A stretch of DNA of 64,000 nt, taken from Lutraria lutraria. Taxonomy: Eukaryota > Mollusca > Bivalvia > Venerida > Mactridae. This document shows, piece after piece, positions 35,904 through 46,827 of this stretch. The notes beneath the pieces were generated by a model. It saw nothing but the letters and a program-made list of their open reading frames with translations, was not told the DNA's origin and did no database searches. The position numbers and the translations under genes are program-made. Each line of letters starts with the position of its first letter. Positions within the stretch are counted from its first letter, which is position 1. Where the stretch lies: assembly GCA_964023205.1 (NCBI GenBank), contig OZ026840.1:28090064-28154063 (forward strand), read 5' to 3'.

Positions 35904-35985
35904 GGTCAGATAGCTTAATTGGATAGAGCAACCCAGGCCTGTAATTGGCTATGGGGAAATTCGGGTTCGAATCCCGATCTGACTT
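35904..35985 (+). other. tRNA-like sequence with intact acceptor and T arms
   Basis: A cloverleaf can be drawn. Acceptor GGTCAGA pairs with TCTGACT (one G-T wobble at the end), the D stem is GCTT with GAGC, and the T arm TCGGG-TTCGAAT-CCCGA is perfect. The anticodon arm (CCCA with TGGG) closes a loop of about 16 bases instead of 7, so either it is a degenerate tRNA-derived repeat or there is a small insertion at the place of tRNA introns. A- and B-boxes are both present. No SINE body follows. An isotype cannot be assigned safely. Confidence 0.55.
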
Positions 35986-37344
35986 TCATAACCGTAAAAA
36001 TCAAATTTTGGAGTTCAGAATGTTTTGGGTTTATGGGAGAGCAGTGTCATTACTTCAAATTTGAGCAGTCCTAATTAAATTACATACCTGAGGCTAATTA
36101 AAATCCTATTTTTTATTTTGACAAATGTTTCAATCCCAGTTCTAGACAGTGCCTTATTTTAATTATCTACAAAAAGTTTTGTATTTTTAAGCACTTCTGA
36201 CAGTGCAATGCTTGAAGTGTTGGTAATAAATTTTGCATCGATATTGCATTTTCTGTGATAGATACTTTGAATATAGAATAATTTTGATTGGTTTATCATT
36301 AACTCATTTTTAAACTTAGATAACCGATGTTCCAAACGGAGAATGGTTCATTTTTCGGGAGCTAATGTTATTTTGTTATATTTAAACCGACTATAAATAC
36401 AATAATTTTGTATCTTGTATCTAGCTTTCAGTGCTTTGATTTTAGTCATTCAGAATTGTCTCCCTTGTTGAATCATGATGAACGAGCGTCCAGCAGATCT
36501 TCGGGAAGTTCTTTGCATGTTGATGTGTAGTTTATTTCCTGTTTATGAACATATACATGGTAAATGCTGATCCGTGTTGATAAGGTATTATGTATCCAAC
36601 GATTCAGTATGATTGTTGACTGTTTTTATGTGTTGGAAATGCTAGTTATATTAATGTCATATATTTCCGCGAGTTTGCGAAGCATCTTTGCAATGAATTT
36701 ATATTATTTTGCATGGTTATTCTTATATATAATGTCATGCTATGAATCGAAAATTCCACTAATTTAAGTTTGTCTTCGTCTAGGTTCGTTCTTCATATTG
36801 TTTGTGTACGAAGTCATTGGTCATTTGTCGATGTTACCTATATAACCCCTTTTGAGCATGCACACAATCTCTTGATAATGCAGCGATCTTGAATTTCAAA
36901 ATCTTTCAGATCAGGTTAGAAGAGGGAACAGTAGGCATTTGTTTAACATTCAGTCTTTTCATATTTGTGTAAATATTAAATAGCAACAAAATTCATGTGC
37001 AGCATAATCATGGCTTTTCTGGTCTGTTCAGTGTTCACTACTGGTATTTAACATTGTGCTGCTTTGTGCAATATGTTTTTTGAGAGGGTAACAAACATCA
37101 AACAATCAGTTATCTCCCTTAGTGTCGAGAGTATATCAATTATTCACTTATCACAAGTTACAGGACAGACAAACAATAAATAGGATATAGGCTTTAGTAT
37201 TTGGTAGCGTAACCTAGAGCAAAACATAGAGGGTAAATGCATCATTTTTTAATAGTCGTTATTGTCTAAATTTTAAGTACCTTCACAACACTGTCTTTAA
37301 ATTTATAGTTTAATAATATTTGAATGATCTTATCATCAGAATAA
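35986..37344. other. No recognised feature
   Basis: AT-rich sequence; short frames (35494-35691, 36564-36767 plus) have no recognisable content. No tandem array or transposon end was noticed. Confidence 0.55.
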
Positions 37345-38765
37345 GAGCTCTCATCTTATACATAAAAGAGCCAAGGCTCGAATCACAGCTCACACATAAA
37401 CGAGCCAAAGCTTATAGCACATAAACGAGCCAACGCATAAAGTACAGCTCACACATAAACCAATGCATATAACAAAGCTCACACATGAACGAGCCAACGC
37501 ATATAACAAAGCTCACACATGAACAAACCAATACATATAGCAAAGCTCACACATAAACAAGCCAACGCATATATCACAACTCACACATAAATGAGCCAAC
37601 GCATATAGCACAGCTCACACATAAATGAGCCAACACATATAGCACAGTTCACACATGAACGAGCCAACGCATATAGCACAGCTCACACATGAACGAGCCA
37701 ACACATATAGCACAGCTCACACATGAATGAGCCAACGCATATAGCAAAGCTCACACTTAAACGAGCCAACGCATATAGCACAGCTCAATCATAAATGAGC
37801 CAACACATATAGCACAGCTCACACATAAATCAGCCAACGTATAAAGTACAGCTCACACATAAACAAACCAATGCATATAGCACAGCTCACACATAAACAA
37901 GCCAATGCATATAGCAAAGCTCACAGATAAATGAGCCAATACATATAGCACAGCTCACACATAAACAAGCCAAAGCATATAGCACAGCTCATTCATAAAC
38001 AAGCCAAGGCATAAAGCAAAGCTCACAATTAAACAAGCCAACGTATATAGCACAGCTCACGCATGAACGAGCCAACGCATATTGCACAGCTCACACATAA
38101 ATGAGCCAACACATATAGCACAGCTCACACATGCAGGGCTCCAGATAAATTTTTGGGCAGGGGGTATTTTACCCCTTAAATTTTTTGTGGGGTATTACAA
38201 ATTTTTAAAGGGTAACTAACGACAATCGTGGGAACCACTCTTAAGTGTATTCGCTTGTAAGCACAAACACACACTAAATCGTTACCTTTTAAATGTACTT
38301 TGATGTATAGTGTTCTTCTATATTTAATGCATACATCATCCTCAAGATTTTGTTTTGCATCTAGTGAAGAATGTACATGTAGCTTATATGCAATACTTTT
38401 GCTTTATTCAATATGTTCAATTAAATCACTAGACACAGATACTACATTTAAAGTTAATAGTTACGCATTATAAAACGGGTACCTGGGATTATAAGAGCGT
38501 ATCGGTATGCTTTAGAAATATTTTTTATGCGTAGTTCGGAAAAACTAATGCATATTTACGCAATTACGCCCTTTATCTGGAGCCCTGCACATAAACGAGC
38601 CAACGCATAAAGCACAGCTGACACATAAATGAGCCAACACATAAAGCACAACTCGCACATTAACGAGCCAACGCATAAAGCACAACTCGCACATTAACGA
38701 GCCAACGCATAAAGCACAGCTCACACATAAATGAGCCAACGCATAAAGCACAGCTCACAGATTAA
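37345..38765. repeat. 34-bp satellite, split by a hAT-type element
   Basis: The unit is acataaacgagccaacgcat plus atagcacagctcac, repeated about 23 times at 37345-38133 and about 5 times at 38588-38765. Variants include acatgaacgag, aacaagcc and cataaagc. There are no unique spacers between units, so it is an ordinary satellite, not a CRISPR-like array. A repetitive minus-strand frame at 38545-38751 is a by-product of the repeat. Confidence 0.95.
38134..38587. mobile_element. Non-autonomous hAT-type element
   Basis: Terminal inverted repeats CAGGGCTCCAGATAAA (38134-38149) and its complement (38572-38587) bracket 454 bp inside the 34-bp satellite. The CAGGG start is typical of hAT elements. 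The 8 bases on each side (cacacatg and cacataaa) are not an exact duplication; exchange between satellite units could have altered them. There is no transposase frame. A pyrimidine/purine-rich stretch (gggcagggggtattttaccc) lies just inside the left end. Confidence 0.75.
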
Positions 38766-39824
38766 CGTAAAGAATCATTATAAATTGGTACAAATATCTT
38801 ATAATTATTTCAGATGAATGATTCTGCTCCTTTCCACAACATAATATATGCACAAATTAACCACATATTTGTCAGTTTAACTGTTTTGGTTGTGTAATCA
38901 TCACTCAAGTTCTACAGCTGAACCATCTTCTATATACATCATTTTCAGAATATACTTCATTGAAAGTTTTCTGTTCATTTGTTGTCTCATTTTTTATCAT
39001 CTTGTGGTAACTGAGCTTTGATGAAATCATCGACCCATGAATTCTAATGCAACACACCCTGTGGTGGAATGGCCTTCTTTTCTGCACCTGGAGCAAACGA
39101 CTGGCCCCATTGGTCTTCCTGTCATAGATATTATTTGTCTTCTTTAGGATGCCCAGTAGGCAGTAGCCATCATTTATTCGTGTTCACGTTGTAAATCTCT
39201 CTTCATACGAGAAAAACTTCCCATCAAAATGCCGACTAATCCATTGACATTTTATTAGGAATACTAGTACTTCACTAACCATATACTAAACCTGTGAGTG
39301 ACATTAAACTACATAATTGATCCTTATACAGTTACGCAATTCAGCACAGGATTTCCGTGCTTAAACCATACAATGGCAGGAAAGTATCAGTATGAAATAA
39401 TACCTGTCATGTTGTGAACCATGAATAATTTTCATTTTAATAATTATTATCATAGCCTTAATATTGTAATCACGCCAAAGCCTGCTCTGGAAAAATTCAG
39501 TTGCCTTCAGTATTTTGTTGAAGCTAGTTGGTTTTGCGACTCATTTGCAGAAGATGTGTTTTGTTTTAATTTGTAATTTAAGAATGATTCTTGCTTACTT
39601 GTCTTTGTAATTAGTTTTCGCGATTTGAGAATGGTGGCTATTTTACAACAATAACTTGGTAATAGCTACTTTAATCTACTGGTGATTTGACTAACTGACA
39701 CTATTGTTTGTTCATACTCTTAATTTATTAACTTATTTAATTTACAGATTGAATGTGTTTAGTTCCTCAAACTGATAAGATTTGTTGTTCATTTTTTATG
39801 TTTGCATTCTTTTGTTCTATTATT
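38766..39824. other. No recognised feature
   Basis: No gene supported. A 63-codon minus frame at 38905-39096 has no known motif. Confidence 0.55.
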
Positions 39825-40727
39825 CTTGTCCAAAACCACAAGGCCTAGAGCTAAGATAATACTGGTATGTTATGTAGTATTGTCTAGTAGACCTCTGTCA
39901 AGTTTGTTCAAATTATCGCCTGGGTGAAAAATTGGCCCTGCCCCGGGGGTCACTTGATTTATGTAGGCTTATATAGGAAAATTGAAAAAGTCTTCTTGTC
40001 TGAACTATATGTAGGCATGAAGTCTAGACTTTAGATATTTTGTGTATAGGCGCTCAATTCCGTGATTTTTATATGTTTATGGAAGTTATTTTTCAATTCA
40101 ACTCATCAAACAACGCAAATCTGTCGAAGCAAAAATCTTCAAATTTTTGCCTTATTTGGTATATAAAAAACATCAAGGTAGGCACTCGCCATCTTTTCGA
40201 TTGATGGAAGTGAAGAAAAGAAGCTTGGGTCCCGGTTTACCTGCTAAAAGATGTCAAAATGTTTAAATTTCGGGCACACTACAACGAAAGCAAGGTTCCG
40301 GAAAAGCTTGTGCAGTTTAGAAGGAAAGCTGAGATATAAAAATAACGCCTGTAAACGTATAAAAATCACAGAATCAGGTGCCTATGATTTTGTGCATAGC
40401 ATCATCTAGTGGACCTCTATTGAGATTGTTCAAGATGTACTTGATTTTTACATAGGCTTATATAGAAAATTTAAAAAATTGTCTTGTCAGAAACTACAAT
40501 GCCTAGAATTAAAATATTTTGGATGTAGCATTGTCTAGTCGGACCTCTGCAAAGTTTTTTCAAATGATAGCCCCGAGGTCAAGAATGGCCTAACCTTGGA
40601 TGACTTGATTTATACATTTATATAGACTCATAGATAGGAAAAAGATTAAAAATGTTCTTCTCTAGAGATCTTTTTTGGGTGAGCGGCTCCGATATTATTA
40701 CTAATGGCCATCACGGCCCTTTTGTTT
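39825..40727. mobile_element. Old copy of a modular gggcca-hairpin element
   Basis: Diverged repeats of a module run through it: acaaggcctagagctaagat, then agtattgtctagtagacctc, tgttcaaat and ggtcacttgatt...taggcttatatagg. Copies start near 39835, 40385 (partial) and 40490. It ends gtgagcggctc...atggccatcacggcccttttgttt, a degenerate form of the hairpin that closes the elements at 42932-44093, 45320-46606 and 46828-47854. The left end is not recognisable, so it is probably truncated. It is interrupted by the small element at 40047-40384. Confidence 0.65.
40047..40384. mobile_element. Small TIR element (MITE-like) inside the modular element
   Basis: The left end taggcgctcaattccgtgat plus ttttatatgttta and the complement of the right end, taggcacctgattctgtgat plus ttttatacgttta, are matching inverted repeats of about 33 bp. 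The host module resumes directly after it. ttttgtgtat before and ttttgtgcat just beyond the right end could be a target duplication of about 10 bp, which would place the right boundary a few bases later. There is no coding content; superfamily uncertain. Confidence 0.7.
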
Positions 40728-41612
40728 CTTAATGTGTACAAATTACTTGAAGAAGCTAGTAAATGAGTAAATGAACATACTTTATCAGTAGGCATTTATA
40801 ACTGAACTGTTGGAAGACCATACAAAGATATTCTATAAATTCGATATTGGTGTCTATATAATAATAATGAATTGGTATTGCATTTTGACAAAATGAAGCC
40901 CCTATTTCAGACCGTACAAAGATATTCTATTTCAGATATTTAAATAGTGTTTTTCCATGGTTAACAGCTAGGAGGTGTTGTCAAATACACTTGAGCTTTA
41001 CAGTACATGGCAGGAACATTAAAACATGATACTTAACAGCGCTTTTTATGCCCATGGCAACCATAATGCGGAAGGCTTGTAGTCATTTTCCTGTACGTCT
41101 GTCCGTACAAGATCTCTTGAATATTAAGTCAGTTACTTACTTAGTTAGATACACTTAGTTATAGTTGCTTACTTATTTAATATACATGTACATGGATAGT
41201 TACATTTGTACTTACTTAATTGTATACACAAAGTCAGTTACTTACTTAGTTATATACACTTAATCAGTTACTGGCTTAGTCAACATATACTCAACATATC
41301 TTTTATTCTCCCAAGTATAACATATACAGTATGGGAAAATGGCTAAATATACTTACATTTAGCATTTGGTCAGGTGTGCAAAAAGGACATATGTGAATAT
41401 AATGTTAGAACATACATATTAACACGGTTAGTATAAATAGATTTGTTATATATATTGACAATACGGAAAAGAGTTTGTATGCAAATGTATCTACATACAT
41501 GATCGTGTATATATATCAAGTGTGTATTTAAGTTACCGATAAACAAACAAAAGGGATAACATAAAAATTATCAAATTTAAAACAAACGAGGTATTGGCGC
41601 ATGTACTTTTTG
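40728..41612. other. Unassigned, with a loose tandem patch
   Basis: 41110-41290 repeats phrases like cagttacttacttagttata and tacactta at irregular spacing; a similar phrase recurs at about 48220-48300. 41040-41110 resembles the beginning of an interspersed repeat (ttttatgcccatggcaacca, gtacgtctgtccgtac). No gene. Confidence 0.5.
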
Positions 41613-42437
41613 TCATGATCAGAATTTATTCATTATGAAGTTCATAAATTTGCAAATATATTTTAGTTTTGTGGATTTTGGCATTGCATAAAATGAGTGA
41701 AGCAAACATCTGAGTTTAAAAAGGGATTAATTTGTAAGAAATTTGATCGTTCGGTACTGAAGTACGGACAGTGTAGTAAAAAATGTTGTTCTGAGCCAAT
41801 ATCGTTAGCATTGCGTAATGTACGAGGGGTGTCCCAGAAGTTTGTAGACTTGATTCATAACTCAAACGATGTATAAGTTAGAGACAAAATTATAACTTCG
41901 GTCATAAATTTAATGTATCCTAAGTGTAATAATAAAAAATCACGAAGATATACATTAGACATATAGTTTTACAAAAGTTTTCACAAGGTCACTTACTGCC
42001 ACCAGGCACACGCAGCACAGTCTGACGACTTCAATTTTGACGTTGCGCTGAATCGCTCGTCAAACCTTTTCAATATAGTCCCCACCTGTTCTTATGCACT
42101 TCATACGACGCGTTACCCACTTGCTGTATGTGTCTCTGTACCATTGGCGGTCGAATGATGACACTTTCCTCTGGGTCTCGAGCACAAGCGCATCTGCACC
42201 GTTAAAGTGTATACCACGTAGTTGGGACTTAACTTCGAGAAACACATGAAAATCCATGAGAGCCAAGTCAGGACTGTAAGGCGGATGTCTCAATCTTTGA
42301 AATCCGAGAATATTGATCTCAAGTTGTGTGGCAGATGCTGTATGGGCCGGTGCGTTATCTTGGTGCAGGATAACGTCTTCTGGATTAACATCAGGTCTCT
42401 TCTTCCTTAGTGCATGCATCAGGTCTCTGCGTAGAAT

Positions 42438-42594
42438 CTGAAAATAGACAATTTGTACCGACATAAGAAAACAAAACGTTTAGACTGTAACATACCTACA
42501 ACTAAGATAGCATATTAATAAACATCTATACTGTGATAACAATTAAATATCAATGGGTAAAATATAGATATCCGTTATTTATAAGCATGCTTAC
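42438..42594 (-). other. Intron-like segment in the mariner transposase
   Basis: On the minus strand the coding frame ...AAYYSK stops at tcaaag|gtaagc (donor at 42594) and resumes exactly in frame after ttgtctattttcag|att (acceptor at 42438). The 157 bases between have canonical GT and AG ends, a pyrimidine-rich 3' end, and join two codons in phase 0. Mariner transposase genes are normally intronless. A spliceosomal intron is the simplest reading; an insertion that happens to look like one is possible. Confidence 0.65.
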
Positions 42595-42931
42595 CTTTGA
42601 ATAGTAGGCGGCGTTTACAGTCTGTCTTTCGGGCACCTGGTGAATGAGAAGCATCCTACGCCTATCCATGAAAAACACGAGCATGTGTTTGCCGCCAGAC
42701 TTCGTGACTCAGGCTTGCTTTGGTGTTGGAGTACTGGGTGTCTTCCACACAGACGATTGTGCCTATCTTTCCGAATCATAACGCCATAACCATGTCTCAT
42801 CCTGTGTGACGATGCGAACGAGAAATGCATCTCCTCCGGCCTCGTAACGATCCAAAAACTCTTCAGAACATGACATGTGTTGGGCCTTTTGATCGTCCGA
42901 CAACAGCTTCGGCACCCACCTTGCACTTTTT

Positions 42932-44093
42932 AGCTCACATGTCACAAAGTGACAAAGTGAGCTATTAGGATCACTCTCTGTCCGGCGTCCGGCGTCGTGC
43001 GGTGTGCGTCGTCAAACTTTATGTTGTGACCACACTAGGGGCCACATTTTTGGCTCAATTTTAGCAAAACTAGGTCAGAACGTTAATATCAACAAAATCT
43101 CGGACGAGTTCGATATTTGGCCATTTGGGGTCAAAAACTAGGTCACCAGGGCCAAATAAGGGAAAACCTTGTGAACACTTTAGAAATCACTGTTTTGACT
43201 GCATCTTCATGAAACTTTGTCAGAATGTTTATTTTAATAATATGTAGGTCAAGTTTGATAATGGGTCATTTCTGTAGTAGAATTAGGTCACTAGGGCAAA
43301 TTGCTGGAAAACCTTGTGAACACTCTAGAAGTCACTGTTTTGATTGGATGATCATGAAACCTTGTCAGAATGTTTGTCTTCATAATATCTTGGACGAGTT
43401 CGAACATGGGTCATCTTGGGTCAAAAACTAGGTCGCTAGGTCAAATCTTATAAAAAAAACATGTTAACACTGTAGATTTCAGTTATTATTGGATCTTCAC
43501 CAAACTTTGTCAAATAGTTTGTTTTAATGATATAATGGTCAAGTATAAATATGGGTCATCTGGGGTCAATAAATGGGTCACCAGGTCAAATCTTAGGAAA
43601 ACTTTGTTAACACTGTAGATGTTACAGTTTTAATTGGATCTTCACCAAACCTTGTCAAAATGTTTGCCTCAATGATATGTTGGTCAATGATGAAGATGGG
43701 TCAGCCGGGGTCAAAAACTGGGTCACAAGGTCAAATCTTAGGTAAAAATCTTGTAAAAGCTCTTAATGTCATGGTTTTGATTGGATCTTGGCCAAACCTT
43801 GTCAGATTGTTGGTCTTAATGATATTAAGGACAAGTTCAAATATGGGTCACCTAGGGTCAAAAACCAGGTGACAAGGTCAAATCTTAGGAAAACCTTATT
43901 AACACTGTAGATGTAAAATTTTGATCGTATCTTCTCACCAAACCTAGTCAGACTGTTTGTCTTAATGACATGTAAGACAAATTCGAACATAGGTGGTCTG
44001 GGGTCAAAAACTAGGTCACCGGTTCAAAACAATGTTTTAATGAGTGAACAGTGATTGTCATGTGAGGGATATAGGGCCATCTTGGCCCTCTTG
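42932..44093. mobile_element. Modular element inserted in the mariner gene (copy 1)
   Basis: It starts with a hairpin agctcacatgtcac...gtgagct, followed by a CG-rich leader (gtccggcgtccggcgtcgtg). About six or seven modules of about 147 bp follow (gattggatcttcaccaaacc, ttgtcagaatgttt, aatatgggtcatc, ggggtcaaaaactaggtcac). It ends with the hairpin agggccatcttggccct and cttg. It sits within a T run (ttttt before, ttt after), so the target duplication cannot be resolved. Frames read in the modules are repetitive and not genes. The combination of 5' hairpin, internal tandem core and 3' hairpin close to the end is like non-autonomous Helitron/Helentron relatives, but that is inference. Confidence 0.8.
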
Positions 44094-45319
44094 TTTCATA
44101 TGTTGATCATATTTCAATATCATGTGCACTGTGTTTTTCGATATGTTCAACTCCGAAGATAAATTCCGTACTGTAAACTGCCTGTCTTCGTAAATCAAGT
44201 CTTTAACCTTTGTTACCAATGCCGACCTAACACTTGGAGATCGTCCACAATATTCATCATCTTCTATCGACTCCCGACCTTCTTTAAATTGTTTGTGCCA
44301 CTTAAATATTAATGATCGACTGCATTTCGAGAGACCAAACTCCTTAATCATCTTATGCGTCTGTGTGGGAGTTTTCTTCAGCAACACGCAAAACTGTATC
44401 ATCGCCCTTAATCTCACGTTGGCAGTTGACGACATGATAATATTTCCCGCAGTAGTTCCACTCCTGTTGTTTTTTATCGTATCTCAGATAATTATCAGAA
44501 AAACGTTACGAAACAACAACTGACAATATATGACGTCATGATGTACCGCTTACAGTGGACGAAATTGCGCGCTCATACGATATGAGGAACTTAATGATTT
44601 TGTATATTAAATAAACGCATCGTTTTGTACAAAGGACACAATTTTCCCGTGCGCGGGTATCTACTCCATTGGTTTCTATGGAAACACGTCTTGGCAACAT
44701 TAGACAAATTTTAAAAACAGTGTTAATGGATTTCGGTTTTAATATGTTTAAAAATAAACGAGATATGGAAAAAGTCCACGAACGTCTGGGACACCCCTCG
44801 TACATGTCCTGTTGTGTATTAAAGTTACGTAGTAATGCCCAGTTTCTATTGGGAGACGATGGTTGGTGGTTTGGAATTTAAAGAAAATTCTACAGTCACG
44901 CTGGTTAAGTATTTTAAAATAATTGTTGAACTCATGGTAAATTTTAAATGAATGGTATATTTTGCTTTTATTTGATTGATCTAACTGTACATTCCAAGAC
45001 TGTTTGAATGGATCCAAAAGAGTTGGTTGTATCTGTTTATGTAATGTAGATGTATTATGAAGGGGTTGAAGGTTTCACACATTACTTCTCCCACATGTGT
45101 CTATAGTATTTCTTTTACTTTATTAATCCATTTGTATTAGAAATTTTGATTTAGTATAAAGTTATATATTTGAGAGGATATTTTTTTAGTTTTACCAGTC
45201 AAGAGGTGGATCCAAAAAGATATCATTCATGTTTTAATAATAATATCAATAGGAAAACGTCCTAACTCTCAATATAACATGTAAGTGGGAGTGCTTTTCC
45301 TAGCTCCTGTGATTTTTTT

Positions 45320-46606
45320 GCTCACATGTCACAAAGTGACAAAGTGAGCTATTAGGATCACTCTCCGTCCGGCGTCATGCGGTGTGCGTCGTCAAACTTT
45401 ATGTTGTGACCACACTAGGGGCCACATTTTTGGCTCAATTTTAGCAAAACTGGGTCAGAACGTTAATATCAACAAAATCTCGGACGAGTTCGATATTGGG
45501 CAATTTTGGGTAAAAAACTAGGTCAACAGGGCCAAATAAGGGAAAACCTTGTGAACACTTTAGAAATCACTGTTTTGACTGGATCTTCATGAAGTTTTGT
45601 CAGAATGTTTATTTCAATAATATGTAGGTCAAGTTTGATTATGGGTCATTTCCAGTCAAAAACTAGGTCACTAGGGCAAATTGCTGAAAAACCTTGTGAA
45701 CACTCTAGAAGTCACTGTTTTGATTGGATGATCATGAAACCTTGTCAGAATGTTTGACTTCATAATATCGTGGACGAGATTGAACATGGGTCATCTTAAT
45801 TTAAAAACTAGGTCGCTAGGTCAAATCTCGTGAAAAACATTTTTAACACTGTAGATTTCTCAGTTTAAATTGGATCTTCACTAAACTTTGTCAAATTGTT
45901 TGTTTTAATGATATAACCGACTAGTACAAATATGGGATATCTGAGGTCAATAACTAGGTCACAAGGTCACATCTTAGGAAAACTGTGTTAACACTGTAGA
46001 TGTCACAGCTTTGATTGGATCTTCACTAAACCTTGTCAGAATGTTAGCCTCAATGATATGTGGATCAAGGTCGAATATGGGTAAGATGGGGTCAAAAACT
46101 GGGTCACCTGGTCAAATCTTTGGTAAAAATCTTGTTTAAGCGCTAAATTGCATGGTTTTAATTGGATCTTGGCCAAACCTTGTCTGATTGTTTCGTCTCA
46201 ATGATATATAGGATAAGTTTGAATATGGGTCATCTAGGGTAAAAAAGAGGTCAATTCTTAGGAAAACCTTATTAATACTGTTATGTCAAATTTTGATTGT
46301 ATCTTCACCAAACCTTGTCAGAATGTTTGTCTTAATGATATGTAAGACAAATTCAAACATAGGTTTTATGGGTTCAAAAACTAGGTCACGAGGTCAAATC
46401 TTAGGAAAACCTTGTCTATGCTGTAGTTTTCATGGTTTTGATTGGATCTTCACCAAATTTTGTCAGAATGTTAGTCTTATTTATATGTAGGACAAGTTTA
46501 ACATGAGTCATCTGGGGGAAAAACTAGGTGACTGGTTCAAAACAATGTTTTAATGATAGAGCAGTGATTGACATGTGAGCGATATAGGGCCATCTTGGCC
46601 CTCTTG
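45320..46606. mobile_element. Modular element, same family (copy 2)
   Basis: Very similar to 42932-44093 from the first hairpin (gctcacatgtcacaaagtga) through the leader to the closing agggccatcttggccctctt. It has one or two more modules, giving 1,287 bp. It begins after ttttttt and is followed by tt. It is the nearest relative available for comparing the copy inside the mariner gene. 45081-45319, just before it, is unassigned. Confidence 0.85.
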
Positions 46607-46827
46607 TTAAGACTCAGTTTATTTGTCTCTGTTTTATTTTTTGTGTATGTGTTTTTACCTTAAGTTTGTGATAATTTTATCCTGCTATCACGCTCATTAG
46701 GTGCAGGAGATAGCCCTGCTGGATAAACTTATCTATCTCGCGTCAGTGCGTCACGTGATCAAAAACGCATAAGAATACAAATCATTTTAATATTTCCACG
46801 CTCTGTTAAAACTATAATACAGATTTT

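Larger units (their letters stand above)
42060..44435 (-). pseudogene. Mariner transposase (DD34D), interrupted
   Basis: Three blocks make up about 350 residues, the usual mariner length. Block 1 (44435-44094) is the paired helix-turn-helix DNA-binding region, with IQFCVLLKKTPTQTHKMI, a WHKQFKEGRESIEDDEYCGR linker and a second helix pair. Block 2 (42931-42595) has SARWVPKLLSDDQKAQ and the first catalytic aspartate in VTQDETW. Block 3 (42437-42060) has the second in HQDNAPAHTA and the third in PPYSPDLALMDFHVF. 34 residues separate the last two, so the type is DD34D. Defects are the inserted element, an in-frame TAG (42763-42765) and TGA (42709-42711). All three catalytic aspartates survive. 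Confidence 0.9.
41823..44800 (-). mobile_element. Mariner element with both TIRs and TA duplication
   Basis: The left end cgaggggtgtcccagaagtt plus tgtagac and the complement of the right end, cgaggggtgtcccagacgtt plus cgtggac, are about 27-bp terminal inverted repeats. TA stands directly outside each (41821-41822 and 44801-44802). It is inserted in the LINE remnant. Its transposase reads on the minus strand. It is longer than a usual mariner (about 1.3 kb) because it carries another element (42932-44093), a 157-bp intron-like segment and fairly long flanks between TIR and gene. Confidence 0.9.
41613..45080 (-). pseudogene. LINE ORF2 C-terminus, split by a mariner element
   Basis: Minus-strand coding traces lie on both sides of the mariner. 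From about 45075 to 44803 they include FKIYHEFNNYF and FKFQTTNHRLPIETG, ending at HNRTC. The frame resumes at 41820 with LRNANDIGSEQHFLLHCPYF, and a tail KYICKFMNFIMNKF after a frameshift near 41685, stopping near 41615. Removing the mariner and one TA restores a continuous frame across the junction. The order of NH-x-LPIETG, cysteine motif and basic tail matches the LINE end at 26726-27221, so both belong to related families. The RT core is missing. Confidence 0.8.

Noticed and set aside
37345..38765. CRISPR-like array of 34-bp repeats
   Set aside because: Repeats are contiguous with no unique spacers, in a eukaryotic context without cas genes.
43225..43872. Plus-strand frames of 68-70 codons in the agctcac element as genes
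   Set aside because: They are repeats of one module translated in different places, and the same happens in the second copy at 46293-46490.
41823..44800. Active mariner copy
   Set aside because: Although TIRs, TA duplication and catalytic aspartates remain, the gene has two in-frame stops and a 1.16-kb insertion.
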